64,000 nt of DNA from Listeria booriae (GTDB taxonomy: Bacteria; Bacillota; Bacilli; Lactobacillales; Listeriaceae), in the NCBI RefSeq assembly GCF_000766865.1, contig NZ_JNFA01000025.1, positions 1 to 64,000 of the forward strand, read 5' to 3'. A program made the position numbers and the translations under genes. How positions within the stretch are numbered: the first letter of the stretch is position 1; each line of letters opens with the position of its first letter. Of the stretch, positions 1 to 7,826 are shown one piece after another. The notes under the pieces are model-generated. The model saw only the letters and a list, made by a program, of their open reading frames with translations, searched no databases and was not told the origin of the DNA.

Positions 1-75
1 GGGGCTTAGCTCAGCTGGGAGAGCATCTGCCTTACAAGCAGAGGGTCAGCGGTTCGATCCCGTTAGCCCCCACCA
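1..75 (+). tRNA. tRNA-Val (anticodon TAC), first base outside window
   Basis: Cloverleaf with anticodon stem TCTGC/GCAGA around loop CTTACAA, giving anticodon TAC for valine. The 3' acceptor strand AGCCCCC (65-71) is followed by A and an encoded CCA. It needs a seventh 5' G, so the first base of the tRNA lies just before the window. It is the first visible member of a five-tRNA cluster. Confidence 0.95.
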
Positions 76-137
76 TTCATCTGTAATTGTTAATTAGGAA
101 CAGTTCTCTTGGGCGGTTAAACAGTGTTTGCTGTTTT

Positions 138-211
138 GCCAACTTAGCTCAATCTGGTAGAGCAACTGAATCGTAATCAGTAGGTTGCGGGTTCAATTCC
201 TGCAGTTGGCA
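138..211 (+). tRNA. tRNA-Thr (anticodon CGT)
   Basis: Acceptor GCCAACT pairs with AGTTGGC. The anticodon stem ACTGA/TCAGT holds loop ATCGTAA, so the anticodon is CGT, reading ACG threonine codons. CCA is not encoded. It lies 62 nt after tRNA-Val. Confidence 0.93.
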
Positions 212-229
212 TTTGAAACGTTTTAATAT

Positions 230-313
230 GGAGGGGTAGCGAAGTGGCTAAACGCGGCGGACTGTAAATCCGCTCCTTCGGGTTCGGCAGTTCGAATCTG
301 CCCCCCTCCACCA
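230..313 (+). tRNA. tRNA-Tyr (anticodon GTA)
   Basis: Class II tRNA with a long variable arm. Acceptor GGAGGGG pairs with CCCCTCC. The anticodon stem GCGGA/TCCGC holds loop CTGTAAA, giving GTA for tyrosine. CCA is encoded. Confidence 0.95.
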
Positions 314-318
314 TTTAT

Positions 319-393
319 TGGGCTATCGCCAAGCGGTAAGGCAACGGATTTTGATTCCGTCATGCGTTGGTTCGAATCCAGCTAGCCCAGCCA
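319..393 (+). tRNA. tRNA-Gln (anticodon TTG)
   Basis: Acceptor TGGGCTA pairs with TAGCCCA. The anticodon stem ACGGA/TCCGT surrounds loop TTTTGAT, so the anticodon is TTG (glutamine). CCA is encoded. It starts 5 nt after tRNA-Tyr, consistent with one transcript. Confidence 0.95.
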
Positions 394-402
394 TTATTTT
401 TA

Positions 403-475
403 GAGCCGTTAGCTCAGTTGGTAGAGCATCTGACTTTTAATCAGAGGGTCGATGGTTCGAGCCCATCACGGCTCA
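403..475 (+). tRNA. tRNA-Lys (anticodon TTT)
   Basis: Acceptor GAGCCGT pairs with ACGGCTC. The anticodon stem TCTGA/TCAGA surrounds loop CTTTTAA, giving anticodon TTT (lysine). CCA is not encoded. It is the last tRNA of the cluster, followed directly by a terminator. Confidence 0.95.
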
Positions 476-480
476 TTTCA

Positions 481-516
481 AAAAGCAATTGATTAAAAAT
501 CAATTGCTTTTTTTTG
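481..516 (+). terminator. terminator of the tRNA cluster
   Basis: Perfect stem AAAAAGCAATTGAT / ATCAATTGCTTTTT with a five-base loop and a T-run, six bases after tRNA-Lys. Rho-independent terminator. Confidence 0.92.
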
Positions 517-631
517 TTGCTTCTATTAATGTGTTATTTGCGCGTTCCAAAATGGAGGATAGCCAAGAAACTAACCGCTGTGTCTTATGTTAAGCCCTCT
601 TTGTTTTTATTGCTGGTTGTTGGCCTACTTA

Positions 632-640
632 TGCTATAAT
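632..640 (+). promoter_or_regulatory. extended -10 promoter for the esterase gene
   Basis: TGCTATAAT is an extended -10 element (TG-n-TATAAT) 35 nt before the start codon at 676. No good -35 hexamer is seen, which is usual for extended -10 promoters. Confidence 0.6.
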
Positions 641-675
641 AGGCGTAAATCTGCTTTACAGGGAGGAAAATTTTT

Positions 676-1434
676 ATGACAACTTTTTCATCACATTTTT
701 TCTCGGCAGCGCTTGAATTGCGTACTTCTTTGCAGGTGTTTATTCCTGACCAAGTCGATGAGGATAAGCCTATGCGGTTATTGTATTTGCTTCACGGGCT
801 TTCTGATGATGATACTGCTTGGCTTACGAATACATCGCTTGTTCGTTATGCGGAAAATCGAAATATTGCTATTGTGATGCCGCAAGTTCATCGTAGTTTC
901 TATACGGATATGCGGATTGGCAATCGCTATTGGACGTTTTTGTCTGAGGAGTTGCCTTCGCTAATTCATCGTTGGTTCCGCTTGCCTACTGAGCCTGAGA
1001 ACACTTATGTTGCTGGGCTTTCGATGGGCGGATTTGGTGCGTTAAAATGGGGGCTGAACTATCCTGAGAAATTTGCGGGAATGGCTTCGTTGTCAGGGGC
1101 GCTTGATTTGGTTGCGCTTCGTCATCAGCGGCCGGAAATGGAAGTGGAGATGGTGCCTACTTTTGGGAGCATCGAGGATATGGAGGGTTCGATGAATGAT
1201 TTGGTTGCTTTGTTGCCTAAGGTGGCGAACCGGGATTGGAAACCGCGTGTGCTGCAGCTTTGCGGGACGGAAGATTTTTTGTATGCGAATAATCTTGGTT
1301 TTAAAGCGGCGATTGAAAAAACGGATTTTGCTTACATATATCGGGAAATACCTGGGGAGCATAATTGGAAATACTGGGATCGTGAAATTCAGACGGTGCT
1401 TGATTGGATTGATAAAAAAGGAGATTTTGCATGA
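676..1434 (+). CDS. alpha/beta-hydrolase esterase (tributyrin esterase / EstA-type)
   Basis: A 252-residue cytosolic esterase of the esterase D / S-formylglutathione hydrolase-like family, expected to hydrolyse short-chain acyl esters. The nucleophile elbow GLSMGGFGA lies near residue 115, and the segments GTEDFLY and GEHNWKYWD supply the likely Asp and His of the triad. Length matches the family (about 250 to 260). The start ATG has the strong site GGGAGGAAAA seven bases upstream. It overlaps the next gene by 4 nt (ATGA), so the two are translationally coupled. The physiological substrate is unknown. Confidence 0.9.
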   Translation: MTTFSSHFFSAALELRTSLQVFIPDQVDEDKPMRLLYLLHGLSDDDTAWLTNTSLVRYAENRNIAIVMPQVHRSFYTDMRIGNRYWTFLSEELPSLIHRWFRLPTEPENTYVAGLSMGGFGALKWGLNYPEKFAGMASLSGALDLVALRHQRPEMEVEMVPTFGSIEDMEGSMNDLVALLPKVANRDWKPRVLQLCGTEDFLYANNLGFKAAIEKTDFAYIYREIPGEHNWKYWDREIQTVLDWIDKKGDFA

Positions 1435-2126
1435 GTCATACTAGAAAAAATGCCACGGTTTTATTTACTTTAAGTGCTGTGACGGCGATTGGATTTCTTG
1501 TTTTTCTGATTGGCGTTGCAACGAATGCTCGTTTTATTGCTCGGTTTGATACGTATTGGATCGATATTGTTCGTGTGAATATTTCTACGACCAAGACGGA
1601 TGTCATTGCTTTTATTACGAATTTTGGCGGTGTGGGGGCGATTGTTATGATGACGATTGCGCTACTGCTGATTTTTATTTTCTTGAAGCGTTACACGATT
1701 GCGATTTGGTTTGGTGGGACAGTTTTGATTGGTGGTGCGCTTTTGCCGTGGGTTATTAAACAGATTATTGCTCGGCCGCGCCCTACTGATATGCTTGTTT
1801 CGCAAGGTGGTTATAGTTTTCCGAGTGGACACGCGACGGGTTCAACAGCGTTTTATGGGATGATTGCGGCGCTACTTATTATTGCACTTTCTAAAATGTG
1901 GCATCGGATTGTGATTGGAATTGTCGCGTTTTTAATTATTTTGACGATTATGTATACGCGGGTATATCTCGGTGTGCACTATCCGTCAGACGTTACGGCT
2001 GGGCTATTGCTCGGCAGTACCGCAGTGCTTGCTTGTAGTGCCCTGTTTCTACTTTACAGCCAGTCTTGTCACCGCTATTTGCTTTCGCGAAATTGGAAAG
2101 ATGTTTATTTGAAAAAATTAGAATGA
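1431..2126 (+). CDS. PAP2-family membrane phosphatase
   Basis: A 231-residue integral membrane protein with about six hydrophobic segments and the three phosphatase motifs of type 2 phosphatidic acid phosphatases: KQIIARPRPTD, PSGHATGST and TRVYLGVHYPSDV. Family members dephosphorylate lipid phosphates such as phosphatidate, phosphatidylglycerol phosphate or undecaprenyl diphosphate. The sequence does not say which. The start codon overlaps the esterase stop and has AAAGGAG upstream. A terminator follows at once, so this is the end of a two-gene operon. Confidence 0.92.
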   Translation: MSHTRKNATVLFTLSAVTAIGFLVFLIGVATNARFIARFDTYWIDIVRVNISTTKTDVIAFITNFGGVGAIVMMTIALLLIFIFLKRYTIAIWFGGTVLIGGALLPWVIKQIIARPRPTDMLVSQGGYSFPSGHATGSTAFYGMIAALLIIALSKMWHRIVIGIVAFLIILTIMYTRVYLGVHYPSDVTAGLLLGSTAVLACSALFLLYSQSCHRYLLSRNWKDVYLKKLE

Positions 2127-2168
2127 AAAAAAGGCTATTCTGTCAGCAATGGACAAAATAGCCTTTTT
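2126..2168. terminator. bidirectional terminator
   Basis: Stem AAAAAGGCTATT / AATAGCCTTTTT with A and T runs on both sides. It lies between the PAP2 gene and the convergent membrane peptide gene and can serve both. Confidence 0.88.
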
Positions 2169-2169
2169 G

Positions 2170-2331
2170 TTATTTCCGCTTATTTCGAGCGCTTTGTATC
2201 AAGTTCCAAATAATTAAAATCAGAACGACAACTAATAAAAGGTTGATTAACGCTCCACCAATGTGGAAAATTAGCCCGATAAGCCATACCGCGAACAGGA
2301 TCACGATGATTCCCCAAATAATTCCTAGCAT
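2170..2331 (-). CDS. lmo0937-family small membrane protein
   Basis: A 53-residue protein starting MLGIIWGIIVILFAVW with two hydrophobic helices (about 2-20 and 26-43), an LIFHIGGALI turn between them, and a basic tail ending NKRK. This is the layout of the lmo0937-type family of short membrane proteins common in Listeria and other Firmicutes; function unknown. GGAGGG lies seven bases upstream of the ATG. It converges on the PAP2 gene and shares its terminator. The upstream gap to 2397 is A/T rich and holds its promoter region. Confidence 0.85.
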   Translation of the reverse strand: MLGIIWGIIVILFAVWLIGLIFHIGGALINLLLVVVLILIIWNLIQSARNKRK

Positions 2332-2396
2332 GTGTAACCCTCCTCGAATTATGCCATTGTTATCTTTACCACAATAAAAACAAGTTCAAACATTTT

Positions 2397-3335
2397 TTAT
2401 TCAAAACGAACAACAATTTTTCCTTTTGCGTGGTGTGTTTCGCTTAGTGCGTGTGCGTCATAGACCCCTTTTGCGGAGAATGGGAATGTTTCGCCGACAA
2501 TGGCTTTTACTTTGCCTGATGCCATTAGGTCTGATATTTTTTGCAGTTGTTCGCCGTTTGGTTGTAGCCAGATGCTTTTTGCTAGGATGTTTTTGGCTTT
2601 GGCTAGGTCTTGATCTGGTTCTGATACGATTGAGATTAGGCGTCCTGTGCCCTCTTTTAGCACTTGGAAGCTGTCTTTTTGGATGTCGCCGCCCATTGTA
2701 TCAAAAGCGAGGTCTATGTCTGTTAGAACGTCTGCGAAATTGGTTGTGCGGTAGTCGATTACTTCGTCAGCGCCTAGCTCTTTTAGGAACGCAGCGTTTT
2801 TCTCACTTGCTGTTGTCACGACATAGGCGCCAGCGTTTTTTGCCAGTTGAATCGCCAATGTGCCGACACCACCAGCTCCTGCGTGAATAAGGACTTTCTC
2901 GCCTGCTTGCAAGTTGCCATGATCGAAAAGTGCTTGCCATGCTGTCAGGCCTGCTAACGGGATGGATGCGGCTTCTTCAAATGATACGTTGTCAGGGATT
3001 TTAGCGAGCAATGGTGCGTCGACCACTGTATATTCTGCGTATGTTCCAAAACGCGTCGTCTCTGGTCTTGCAAATACTTTGTCACCAACTTGCCAATCGG
3101 TTACGTCCGCACCAACTTCGGAAATAATGCCAGCCGCGTCCCAGCCAAGGATAATCGGAAATGGCCAGTCCATCATTTGTTTTAAGTAGCCTTCGCGTAA
3201 TTTCCAGTCAATTGGGTTAATCGATGTAGCTTTCAGTTGAACCACGACTTGTCCTGCGCCTGCCTTCGGATCTGCAACGACTGCGTCTTTTAGCTCTTCT
3301 TTGCCACCATAATTTTCAATAATAACTGCTTTCAT
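2397..3335 (-). CDS. zinc-independent quinone/NADPH oxidoreductase (MDR family)
   Basis: A 312-residue medium-chain dehydrogenase/reductase of the quinone oxidoreductase branch, likely reducing quinones or enones with NADPH. Visible features are an N-terminal GroES-like fold, GWDAAGIISEVG, and the nucleotide-binding loop HAGAGGVGTLAIQLAK. The Cys/His zinc ligands of true alcohol dehydrogenases are absent. GAGGAGG precedes the ATG. It lies 22 nt downstream of the MarR gene on the same strand, so it is probably controlled by that regulator and induced by electrophile or redox stress. Confidence 0.9.
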   Translation of the reverse strand: MKAVIIENYGGKEELKDAVVADPKAGAGQVVVQLKATSINPIDWKLREGYLKQMMDWPFPIILGWDAAGIISEVGADVTDWQVGDKVFARPETTRFGTYAEYTVVDAPLLAKIPDNVSFEEAASIPLAGLTAWQALFDHGNLQAGEKVLIHAGAGGVGTLAIQLAKNAGAYVVTTASEKNAAFLKELGADEVIDYRTTNFADVLTDIDLAFDTMGGDIQKDSFQVLKEGTGRLISIVSEPDQDLAKAKNILAKSIWLQPNGEQLQKISDLMASGKVKAIVGETFPFSAKGVYDAHALSETHHAKGKIVVRFE

Positions 3336-3357
3336 TTTAAAATTCCTCCTCTATCTC

Positions 3358-3780
3358 TTATTTCATATTGCGCGACATTCGTTCTAGCAAAATCGTAAAA
3401 TCCGCTAGTTCTTGTTCGGAAAAACCGCTTAATAACCGTTTTTGAAAAGCTTTTTTCTGTTCGGTTAGGACGGTTAGCTGATTTGTGCCTTGTTCTGTGA
3501 GGCGTATAAAAGTTGCTCTCCGGTCTGGTGCTTTTTTCTGGCGGGTGATGAAGCCGTCTTCTTCTAGTTTTCGCAAATGCCTTGTGATTGCCGCAGCGTC
3601 AAGGCCGAGTGAATGTTGAAGTGCTTGCTGATTCTGCTCGTTTGCGCAAGAAATCTGATGAAGTAGCTCGACTTTTGTTGCGCTCATTTGTAATGTTGCT
3701 TCGAAGGTTTGATTCATGTTTTTGCATAGGCCGTGCATTTGTGTGAGTAGTTCTGCGCGCTTGGAGCAGTCATCGGACAT
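3358..3780 (-). CDS. MarR-family transcriptional regulator
   Basis: A 140-residue winged-helix regulator. The HTH region (about 55-75) is followed by the wing DGFITRQKKAPDRRATFIRLT, characteristic of MarR proteins. The N-terminal half carries two cysteines (CSKRAELLTQMHGLCK) that could sense oxidants, as in OhrR/YodB-type members; this is inference. It is the first gene of an operon with the MDR oxidoreductase. A palindrome at its promoter (3803-3820) is the likely autoregulatory operator. Confidence 0.9.
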   Translation of the reverse strand: MSDDCSKRAELLTQMHGLCKNMNQTFEATLQMSATKVELLHQISCANEQNQQALQHSLGLDAAAITRHLRKLEEDGFITRQKKAPDRRATFIRLTEQGTNQLTVLTEQKKAFQKRLLSGFSEQELADFTILLERMSRNMK

Positions 3781-3802
3781 TGGTTTTCCCCGCCTTTCTT
3801 AT

Positions 3803-3847
3803 TAATTGATACGTCAATTATTTTACGCTTTTGAGATTTGGTTGCAA
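3803..3847 (-). promoter_or_regulatory. promoter and MarR-type operator
   Basis: On the minus strand there is a -35 TTGCAA (3842-3847), 16 nt spacing and -10 TAAAAT (3820-3825). The perfect inverted repeat TAATTGA-TACG-TCAATTA (3803-3820) covers the expected transcription start, where a MarR dimer would block initiation. Confidence 0.7.
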
Positions 3848-3879
3848 GTTATTTGCTTGTGGTGGGGAGAAAATATTGC

Positions 3880-3908
3880 TTGATGTATGATATTGGAAAC
3901 TATATAAT
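3880..3908 (+). promoter_or_regulatory. sigma-A promoter of the K+ channel gene
   Basis: TTGATG, 17 nt, TATAAT, about 55 nt before the channel start codon. Confidence 0.75.
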
Positions 3909-3962
3909 AAACTAGAAAAGCAGTTACAAATTTCAAAAAAGACAACAAGGAGAGAAATTGCT

Positions 3963-4622
3963 GTGGCTAATAAAAATTATAAATTATGGTATGAAATAGG
4001 CATGTTTTCATTAGTTATCTTATCTTTATTTACACTTCCCTTTGATAACTTATTCGTTCAAGTTTTAAATTTTATCATATGGTTTATATTTCTTTCTGAT
4101 TATATCTATTTTTTTATTAAAGCACCTGAGAAAAAGAAGTATGTACAAGAACATTGGATCGAATTAATTGCATTGATTCCTTTTGATTCTGTATTCCGCG
4201 CCTTTAGAGCACTCAGATTGTTGAGATTGACTAGTATAGGCAGTAGGTATTTCACCCCTGTTTATTCATTTCTCAAAGAAAAAAACTTACATAAGGTGTT
4301 CATTGCATTATTAATTTTATTACTCATTATTCCTATCCCTATATTTATTTTAGAGCCTGGTATAAACTCTTATTCAGATGCTTTTTGGTGGACGATAGTA
4401 ACAGTGACTACTGTAGGCTACGGTGATTTATCGCCAGTAACTATTTGGGGGCGATCTATCGCAGGCATCTTAATGCTTTTAGGAATTGGCATTATCGGAG
4501 TTGTTACTAGCATTACTACTTCCCTCTTTATTTCAAGTGAAAGAGATGTATCAAAGATTATAGCAGACATTGAGAAGTTGAACGAAGATGATAAGGATAA
4601 ACTAAGACGTTATTTAAATTGA
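3963..4622 (+). CDS. voltage-sensor type potassium channel
   Basis: A 219-residue six-helix ion channel subunit, expected to form tetramers in the membrane. An S4-like segment RAFRALRLLRLTSIGSRY carries regularly spaced arginines, and the pore loop has the K+ selectivity filter TVGYGD near residue 153. A short charged tail (KIIADIEKLNEDDKDKL) may help assembly. The start is GTG with AAGGAGAG upstream. It is a single gene with its own promoter. Base composition is more A/T rich than its neighbours, which may hint at separate ancestry. Confidence 0.9.
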   Translation: MANKNYKLWYEIGMFSLVILSLFTLPFDNLFVQVLNFIIWFIFLSDYIYFFIKAPEKKKYVQEHWIELIALIPFDSVFRAFRALRLLRLTSIGSRYFTPVYSFLKEKNLHKVFIALLILLLIIPIPIFILEPGINSYSDAFWWTIVTVTTVGYGDLSPVTIWGRSIAGILMLLGIGIIGVVTSITTSLFISSERDVSKIIADIEKLNEDDKDKLRRYLN

Positions 4623-4675
4623 ATATTTATCTGATGGTAGATTTTGATTCCTATTATTATGTGAAGAAACTAGGT

Positions 4676-4705
4676 TTGACAGTCTCAAATCCCTTGTGCT
4701 ACAAT
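4676..4705 (+). promoter_or_regulatory. promoter of tRNA-Ala
   Basis: Consensus -35 TTGACA, 18 nt, -10 TACAAT, placed 15 nt before the tRNA. Confidence 0.8.
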
Positions 4706-4720
4706 AATCCTATCAAATTC

Positions 4721-4793
4721 GGGGTGTTAGCTCAGCTGGGAGAGCGCTACGCTGGCAGTGTAGAGGTCAGGGGTTCGATCCCCCTACGCTCCA
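4721..4793 (+). tRNA. tRNA-Ala (anticodon GGC)
   Basis: Acceptor GGGGTGT pairs with ACGCTCC (two G-T pairs). The anticodon stem CTACG/TGTAG holds loop CTGGCAG, giving anticodon GGC for alanine. CCA is not encoded. It is a solitary tRNA with its own promoter and terminator. Confidence 0.93.
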
Positions 4794-4801
4794 TTCGAAC
4801 G

Positions 4802-4844
4802 AAAAAAGGAAACTGGACGGCAACACATCCAATTTCCTTTTTTT
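4802..4844. terminator. bidirectional terminator after tRNA-Ala
   Basis: Stem AAAAAAGGAAA-TGGA / TCCAATTTCCTTTTTTT. It also covers the stop codon of the convergent HTH gene. Confidence 0.85.
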
Positions 4845-5067
4845 ATGTATACGGGCGGTATTTTCTGCGCAGTTCGCTTTGTTCGCGTTTTCTTCGTTCC
4901 ACGTCGTCTTTAAAGAATAAGCTGATTTTGCCTTTTTCGATGCGGTCTAGTTTGCCTCGTTTGACTAGGGATGATAGTGCTTGTTTGGAGATGCCTAGGA
5001 AGACTGCGGTTTCTTCAGTGGTTAGGAAGTATTTTTCTAGGAGTACGAGGGCTTTCTTTTTTTCCAC
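4843..5067 (-). CDS. small excisionase-like HTH protein
   Basis: A 74-residue basic protein. Residues about 14-40 (LTTEETAVFLGISKQALSSL) form a MerR/excisionase-type helix-turn-helix, followed by a short wing and a basic tail. Start is GTG, with GAAGGTGA eight bases upstream. It lies next to a tRNA gene, a common integration spot, but no integrase or other phage gene is nearby, so an attachment-related role is only a possibility. A plain small regulator is equally likely. Confidence 0.75.
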   Translation of the reverse strand: MEKKKALVLLEKYFLTTEETAVFLGISKQALSSLVKRGKLDRIEKGKISLFFKDDVERRKREQSELRRKYRPYT

Positions 5068-5207
5068 GAGTGGGTCACCTTCTTTCTACTTTCTTATTTT
5101 ACTGGATTCGGGGGTTTCTTTTCAAGTGTTGGCCTTAAAAAGCTTTATTCTCATTCGAAAAAAGGCTATACTTAGTTTGTTACGATTATTGAAATGGGGG
5201 TTTTCCT

Positions 5208-5945
5208 TTGAATTCGATTATTGATCATTTGAGGAGTCATCGGTCGTTTCGGAAGTTTCAGACGGACCAGGTGATTCCAAAAGAACAGTTAGACGCGATT
5301 ATTCGTGCGACGCAATGTGCTCCTTCTTGGATTAATGGGCAGCAATATTCGATTATTGCGGTGCAAAATCCGGAACGGAAGCAGAAAATGGCGGAGTTAT
5401 GTGGAAATCAGCCGTACATAGCAGAGAGTTCTGTTTTTCTTGTGTTTGTTGCCGATTTTTATCGGACGCATTTGGCAAGTGAAACGCATGGTGGGTCGTT
5501 AACGGCAGTGGAAAATGTGGACGCTTTACTTGTTGGTGCGACTGATGTTGGGCTGGCTTGTGAAAATGCGATTATTGCTGCGGAATCTTTTGATTTAGGT
5601 GTTGTTTGCATCGGTGGGATTCGGCGCAATATGGCGGATGTGATTGATTTCTTGCAACTGCCGAAATATGTTTTTCCGGTGGTTGGGCTTTGTATTGGTT
5701 ATCCGGATGTGGAAATGCCGATTAAGCCGCGCTTTCCGAAAGAAGCGGTTTATTTTGAGGAGACGTATCAGACGGATGTGACGGATGCTATGGCTGCGTA
5801 TGATGAAACGATTATTCCTTTTTCAGCGCGTGAAGGTGGTATTTCTTGGACGAAGCGGGTCTCTGCTTTTTATGACAAAGACTACTACCCTTCGATTGCG
5901 GAGACGTTGAAACAGCAAGGTTTTTTGATGAAAGATAAAAATTAG
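5208..5945 (+). CDS. NAD(P)H-dependent nitroreductase (NfsA/FRP-type)
   Basis: A 245-residue FMN-dependent nitroreductase. The N-terminal pattern MNSIIDHLRSHRSFRKF and the APSWINGQQYS loop are typical of the flavin reductase P / NfsA branch, which reduces nitroaromatics, quinones or free flavin with NADPH. The start is TTG, with a weak GGGGG site upstream. It is followed 12 nt later by manA and may be co-transcribed. Confidence 0.88.
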   Translation: MNSIIDHLRSHRSFRKFQTDQVIPKEQLDAIIRATQCAPSWINGQQYSIIAVQNPERKQKMAELCGNQPYIAESSVFLVFVADFYRTHLASETHGGSLTAVENVDALLVGATDVGLACENAIIAAESFDLGVVCIGGIRRNMADVIDFLQLPKYVFPVVGLCIGYPDVEMPIKPRFPKEAVYFEETYQTDVTDAMAAYDETIIPFSAREGGISWTKRVSAFYDKDYYPSIAETLKQQGFLMKDKN

Positions 5946-5957
5946 GAGGCTACTATA

Positions 5958-6911
5958 ATGACAAAAGCTTTATTTTTAGATTCTGTTTTTCAAGATCGAA
6001 TTTGGGGAGGTACGAAACTGCGTGACTTCTTTGGCTACACGATTCCATCGGAGACGACTGGCGAGTATTGGGCGATTTCGGCGCATCCGCACGGTCCTTC
6101 TACGGTAAAAAATGACGCGTATAAAGGCAAAACGTTGATTGAGCTTTGGGAGCAAGAGCCTGCGTTGTTCGGTAATCCGAAAGAAGCGGTTTTTCCGTTG
6201 CTTACGAAAATTTTGGACGCGAATACGGATTTATCGGTGCAAGTTCACCCGGATGATGCGTATGCAAAAGAGCATGAGAATGGCGAGCTTGGTAAGACGG
6301 AATGTTGGTATATTATTGACTGTGAGCCTGGCGCTGAGCTTGTTTACGGGCATAATGCGACGTCGAAAGAGCAGTTGATTGAATGGACGCGTGACGGTAA
6401 GTGGAGCGAGTTGCTTCGTAAAGTGGCGATTAAGCCGGGTGACTTTTTCTATGTGCCGAGTGGAACGATTCATGCGCTATGTACTGGGACGCTAGTTTTG
6501 GAGACGCAGCAAAGTTCGGACACGACGTATCGTGTGTATGATTATGATCGTGTGGATGACCACGGCAACAAGCGTGAACTTCATTTAGGCAAAGCGATTG
6601 ATGTGACGACAGTTCCGCATCATGATGCTGTTTTAGATATTAAAACGGAAACGACTGGGGCGCTTACGAAGACAACGTTTGTAGATAGTGACTTTTTCGC
6701 AGTGTACAAATGGGACATCAACGGTAAAGCGGATTTCACGGCTACAGCGCCGTACACGTTGGTAAGTGTTCTAGATGGCGAAGCGACGCTAACCATTGAC
6801 GGTGACACAACGCCAATCAAAAAAGCGGATCACTTCCTACTTCCTAACACGTGCAAAAACTGGACAATCAACGGCAAAGTAAGCTGCATCGTGTCTACGC
6901 CAGCTAAATAA
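5958..6911 (+). CDS. manA: mannose-6-phosphate isomerase, class I
   Basis: A 317-residue zinc enzyme interconverting mannose-6-phosphate and fructose-6-phosphate. Metal and active-site segments are visible: SVQVHPDDAYA, KTECWYI and PSGTIHALCTG. Length fits the short Firmicute ManA type. TTAGGAGG lies upstream of the ATG. A terminator follows. The strand bias of the sequence changes from G/T-rich to A/C-rich inside this gene near 6650. Confidence 0.95.
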   Translation: MTKALFLDSVFQDRIWGGTKLRDFFGYTIPSETTGEYWAISAHPHGPSTVKNDAYKGKTLIELWEQEPALFGNPKEAVFPLLTKILDANTDLSVQVHPDDAYAKEHENGELGKTECWYIIDCEPGAELVYGHNATSKEQLIEWTRDGKWSELLRKVAIKPGDFFYVPSGTIHALCTGTLVLETQQSSDTTYRVYDYDRVDDHGNKRELHLGKAIDVTTVPHHDAVLDIKTETTGALTKTTFVDSDFFAVYKWDINGKADFTATAPYTLVSVLDGEATLTIDGDTTPIKKADHFLLPNTCKNWTINGKVSCIVSTPAK

Positions 6912-6922
6912 TTTGGAACAGA

Positions 6923-6951
6923 AGCCTTCACATTATTGTGGAGGTTTTTTT
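6923..6951 (+). terminator. terminator after manA
   Basis: Eight-pair stem CCTTCACA / TGTGGAGG with loop TTAT, then seven T. Confidence 0.85.
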
Positions 6952-7026
6952 CACAAACAGGTGTGGGGACAGTTGGCTTCATGGTATGTTACAATTTAAA
7001 TATTACATAGAGAGGAAGTGCTTTAT

Positions 7027-7782
7027 ATGAACGAAGCAGTTAAAACATTAGATGGCTGGTTCTCGCTACATGATTTCAGATCGATTGACTGGCCTGCTTT
7101 TCGCGAGGTATCTCCTGCTGACCGCGATTCTATGCTCAATGAATTACAAAATTTCTTAGGAGACATGGATATCACGAAAAAAATGGGCGAAGGGGAACAC
7201 ACAGTTTACTCGATTTTAGGTCAAAAAGCGGACTTGCTTTTCTTCACGTTGAGACCGACTTTGGAAGGCTTGAATGAAGTTGAAAACCAGTTGAACAAAC
7301 TGCGTATCGCGGATTACTTGCTCCCTGCTTATTCGTACGTTTCTGTTGTGGAACTTAGCAATTACTTGGCGAATCATATGGCAAAAGGAGAAGATCCTTT
7401 CCAAAATAAACATGTACGTGAGCGTCTGTATCCTGAATTGCCTGCTCGTAAACACATTTGTTTCTACCCAATGACGAAAAAACGGAATGGCTTGGATAAT
7501 TGGTACATGTTGCCGATGGAAGAACGCCAAGCGATGATTCGTAATCACGGCGCGATTGGTCGGACATATGCCGGTAAGATTAAACAAATTATCGGTGGAT
7601 CCATTGGTTTGGACGATTTCGAGTGGGGCGTGACGCTATTTGCGGACGATGCACTTGATTTCAAACGAATTGTAACCGAAATGCGTTTTGATGAATCAAG
7701 CGCGCGATTTGCGGAATTCGGCTCATTCTTAGTGGGAAATTATGTTGCTCCGGACGAGTTAAGTCGTTTCTTTAGAATCTAA
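7027..7782 (+). CDS. hemQ: coproheme decarboxylase HemQ
   Basis: A 251-residue protein of the chlorite-dismutase-like fold that uses peroxide to decarboxylate coproheme III to heme b, the last step of the coproporphyrin-dependent pathway of Gram-positive bacteria. It shows the typical start [27 protein letters not shown] with the reactive tyrosine, and IRNHGAIGR with the proximal histidine. An in-frame GTG at 7018 lies inside the ribosome binding site AGAGGAAGTG, so the ATG at 7027 is chosen. It is a single gene ending at a terminator. Confidence 0.95.
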   Translation: MNEAVKTLDGWFSLHDFRSIDWPAFREVSPADRDSMLNELQNFLGDMDITKKMGEGEHTVYSILGQKADLLFFTLRPTLEGLNEVENQLNKLRIADYLLPAYSYVSVVELSNYLANHMAKGEDPFQNKHVRERLYPELPARKHICFYPMTKKRNGLDNWYMLPMEERQAMIRNHGAIGRTYAGKIKQIIGGSIGLDDFEWGVTLFADDALDFKRIVTEMRFDESSARFAEFGSFLVGNYVAPDELSRFFRI

Positions 7783-7787
7783 ACGTA

Positions 7788-7821
7788 AAAGAGGAATCCA
7801 AACGCGGACTCCTCTTTTTTG
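7788..7821. terminator. bidirectional terminator
   Basis: AAAAGAGGA / TCCTCTTTTTT stem between hemQ and the convergent TPR-like gene. Confidence 0.85.
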
Positions 7822-7826
7822 TATGC

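Noticed and set aside
4721..5067. tRNA-Ala plus excisionase-like gene as a prophage or island border
   Set aside because: No integrase, att-like direct repeat or phage gene was seen in the window.
4619..5224. A 201-codon plus-strand frame after the K+ channel gene
   Set aside because: It runs through the tRNA-Ala gene, its promoter and terminator and is antisense to the HTH gene; the product is not protein-like.
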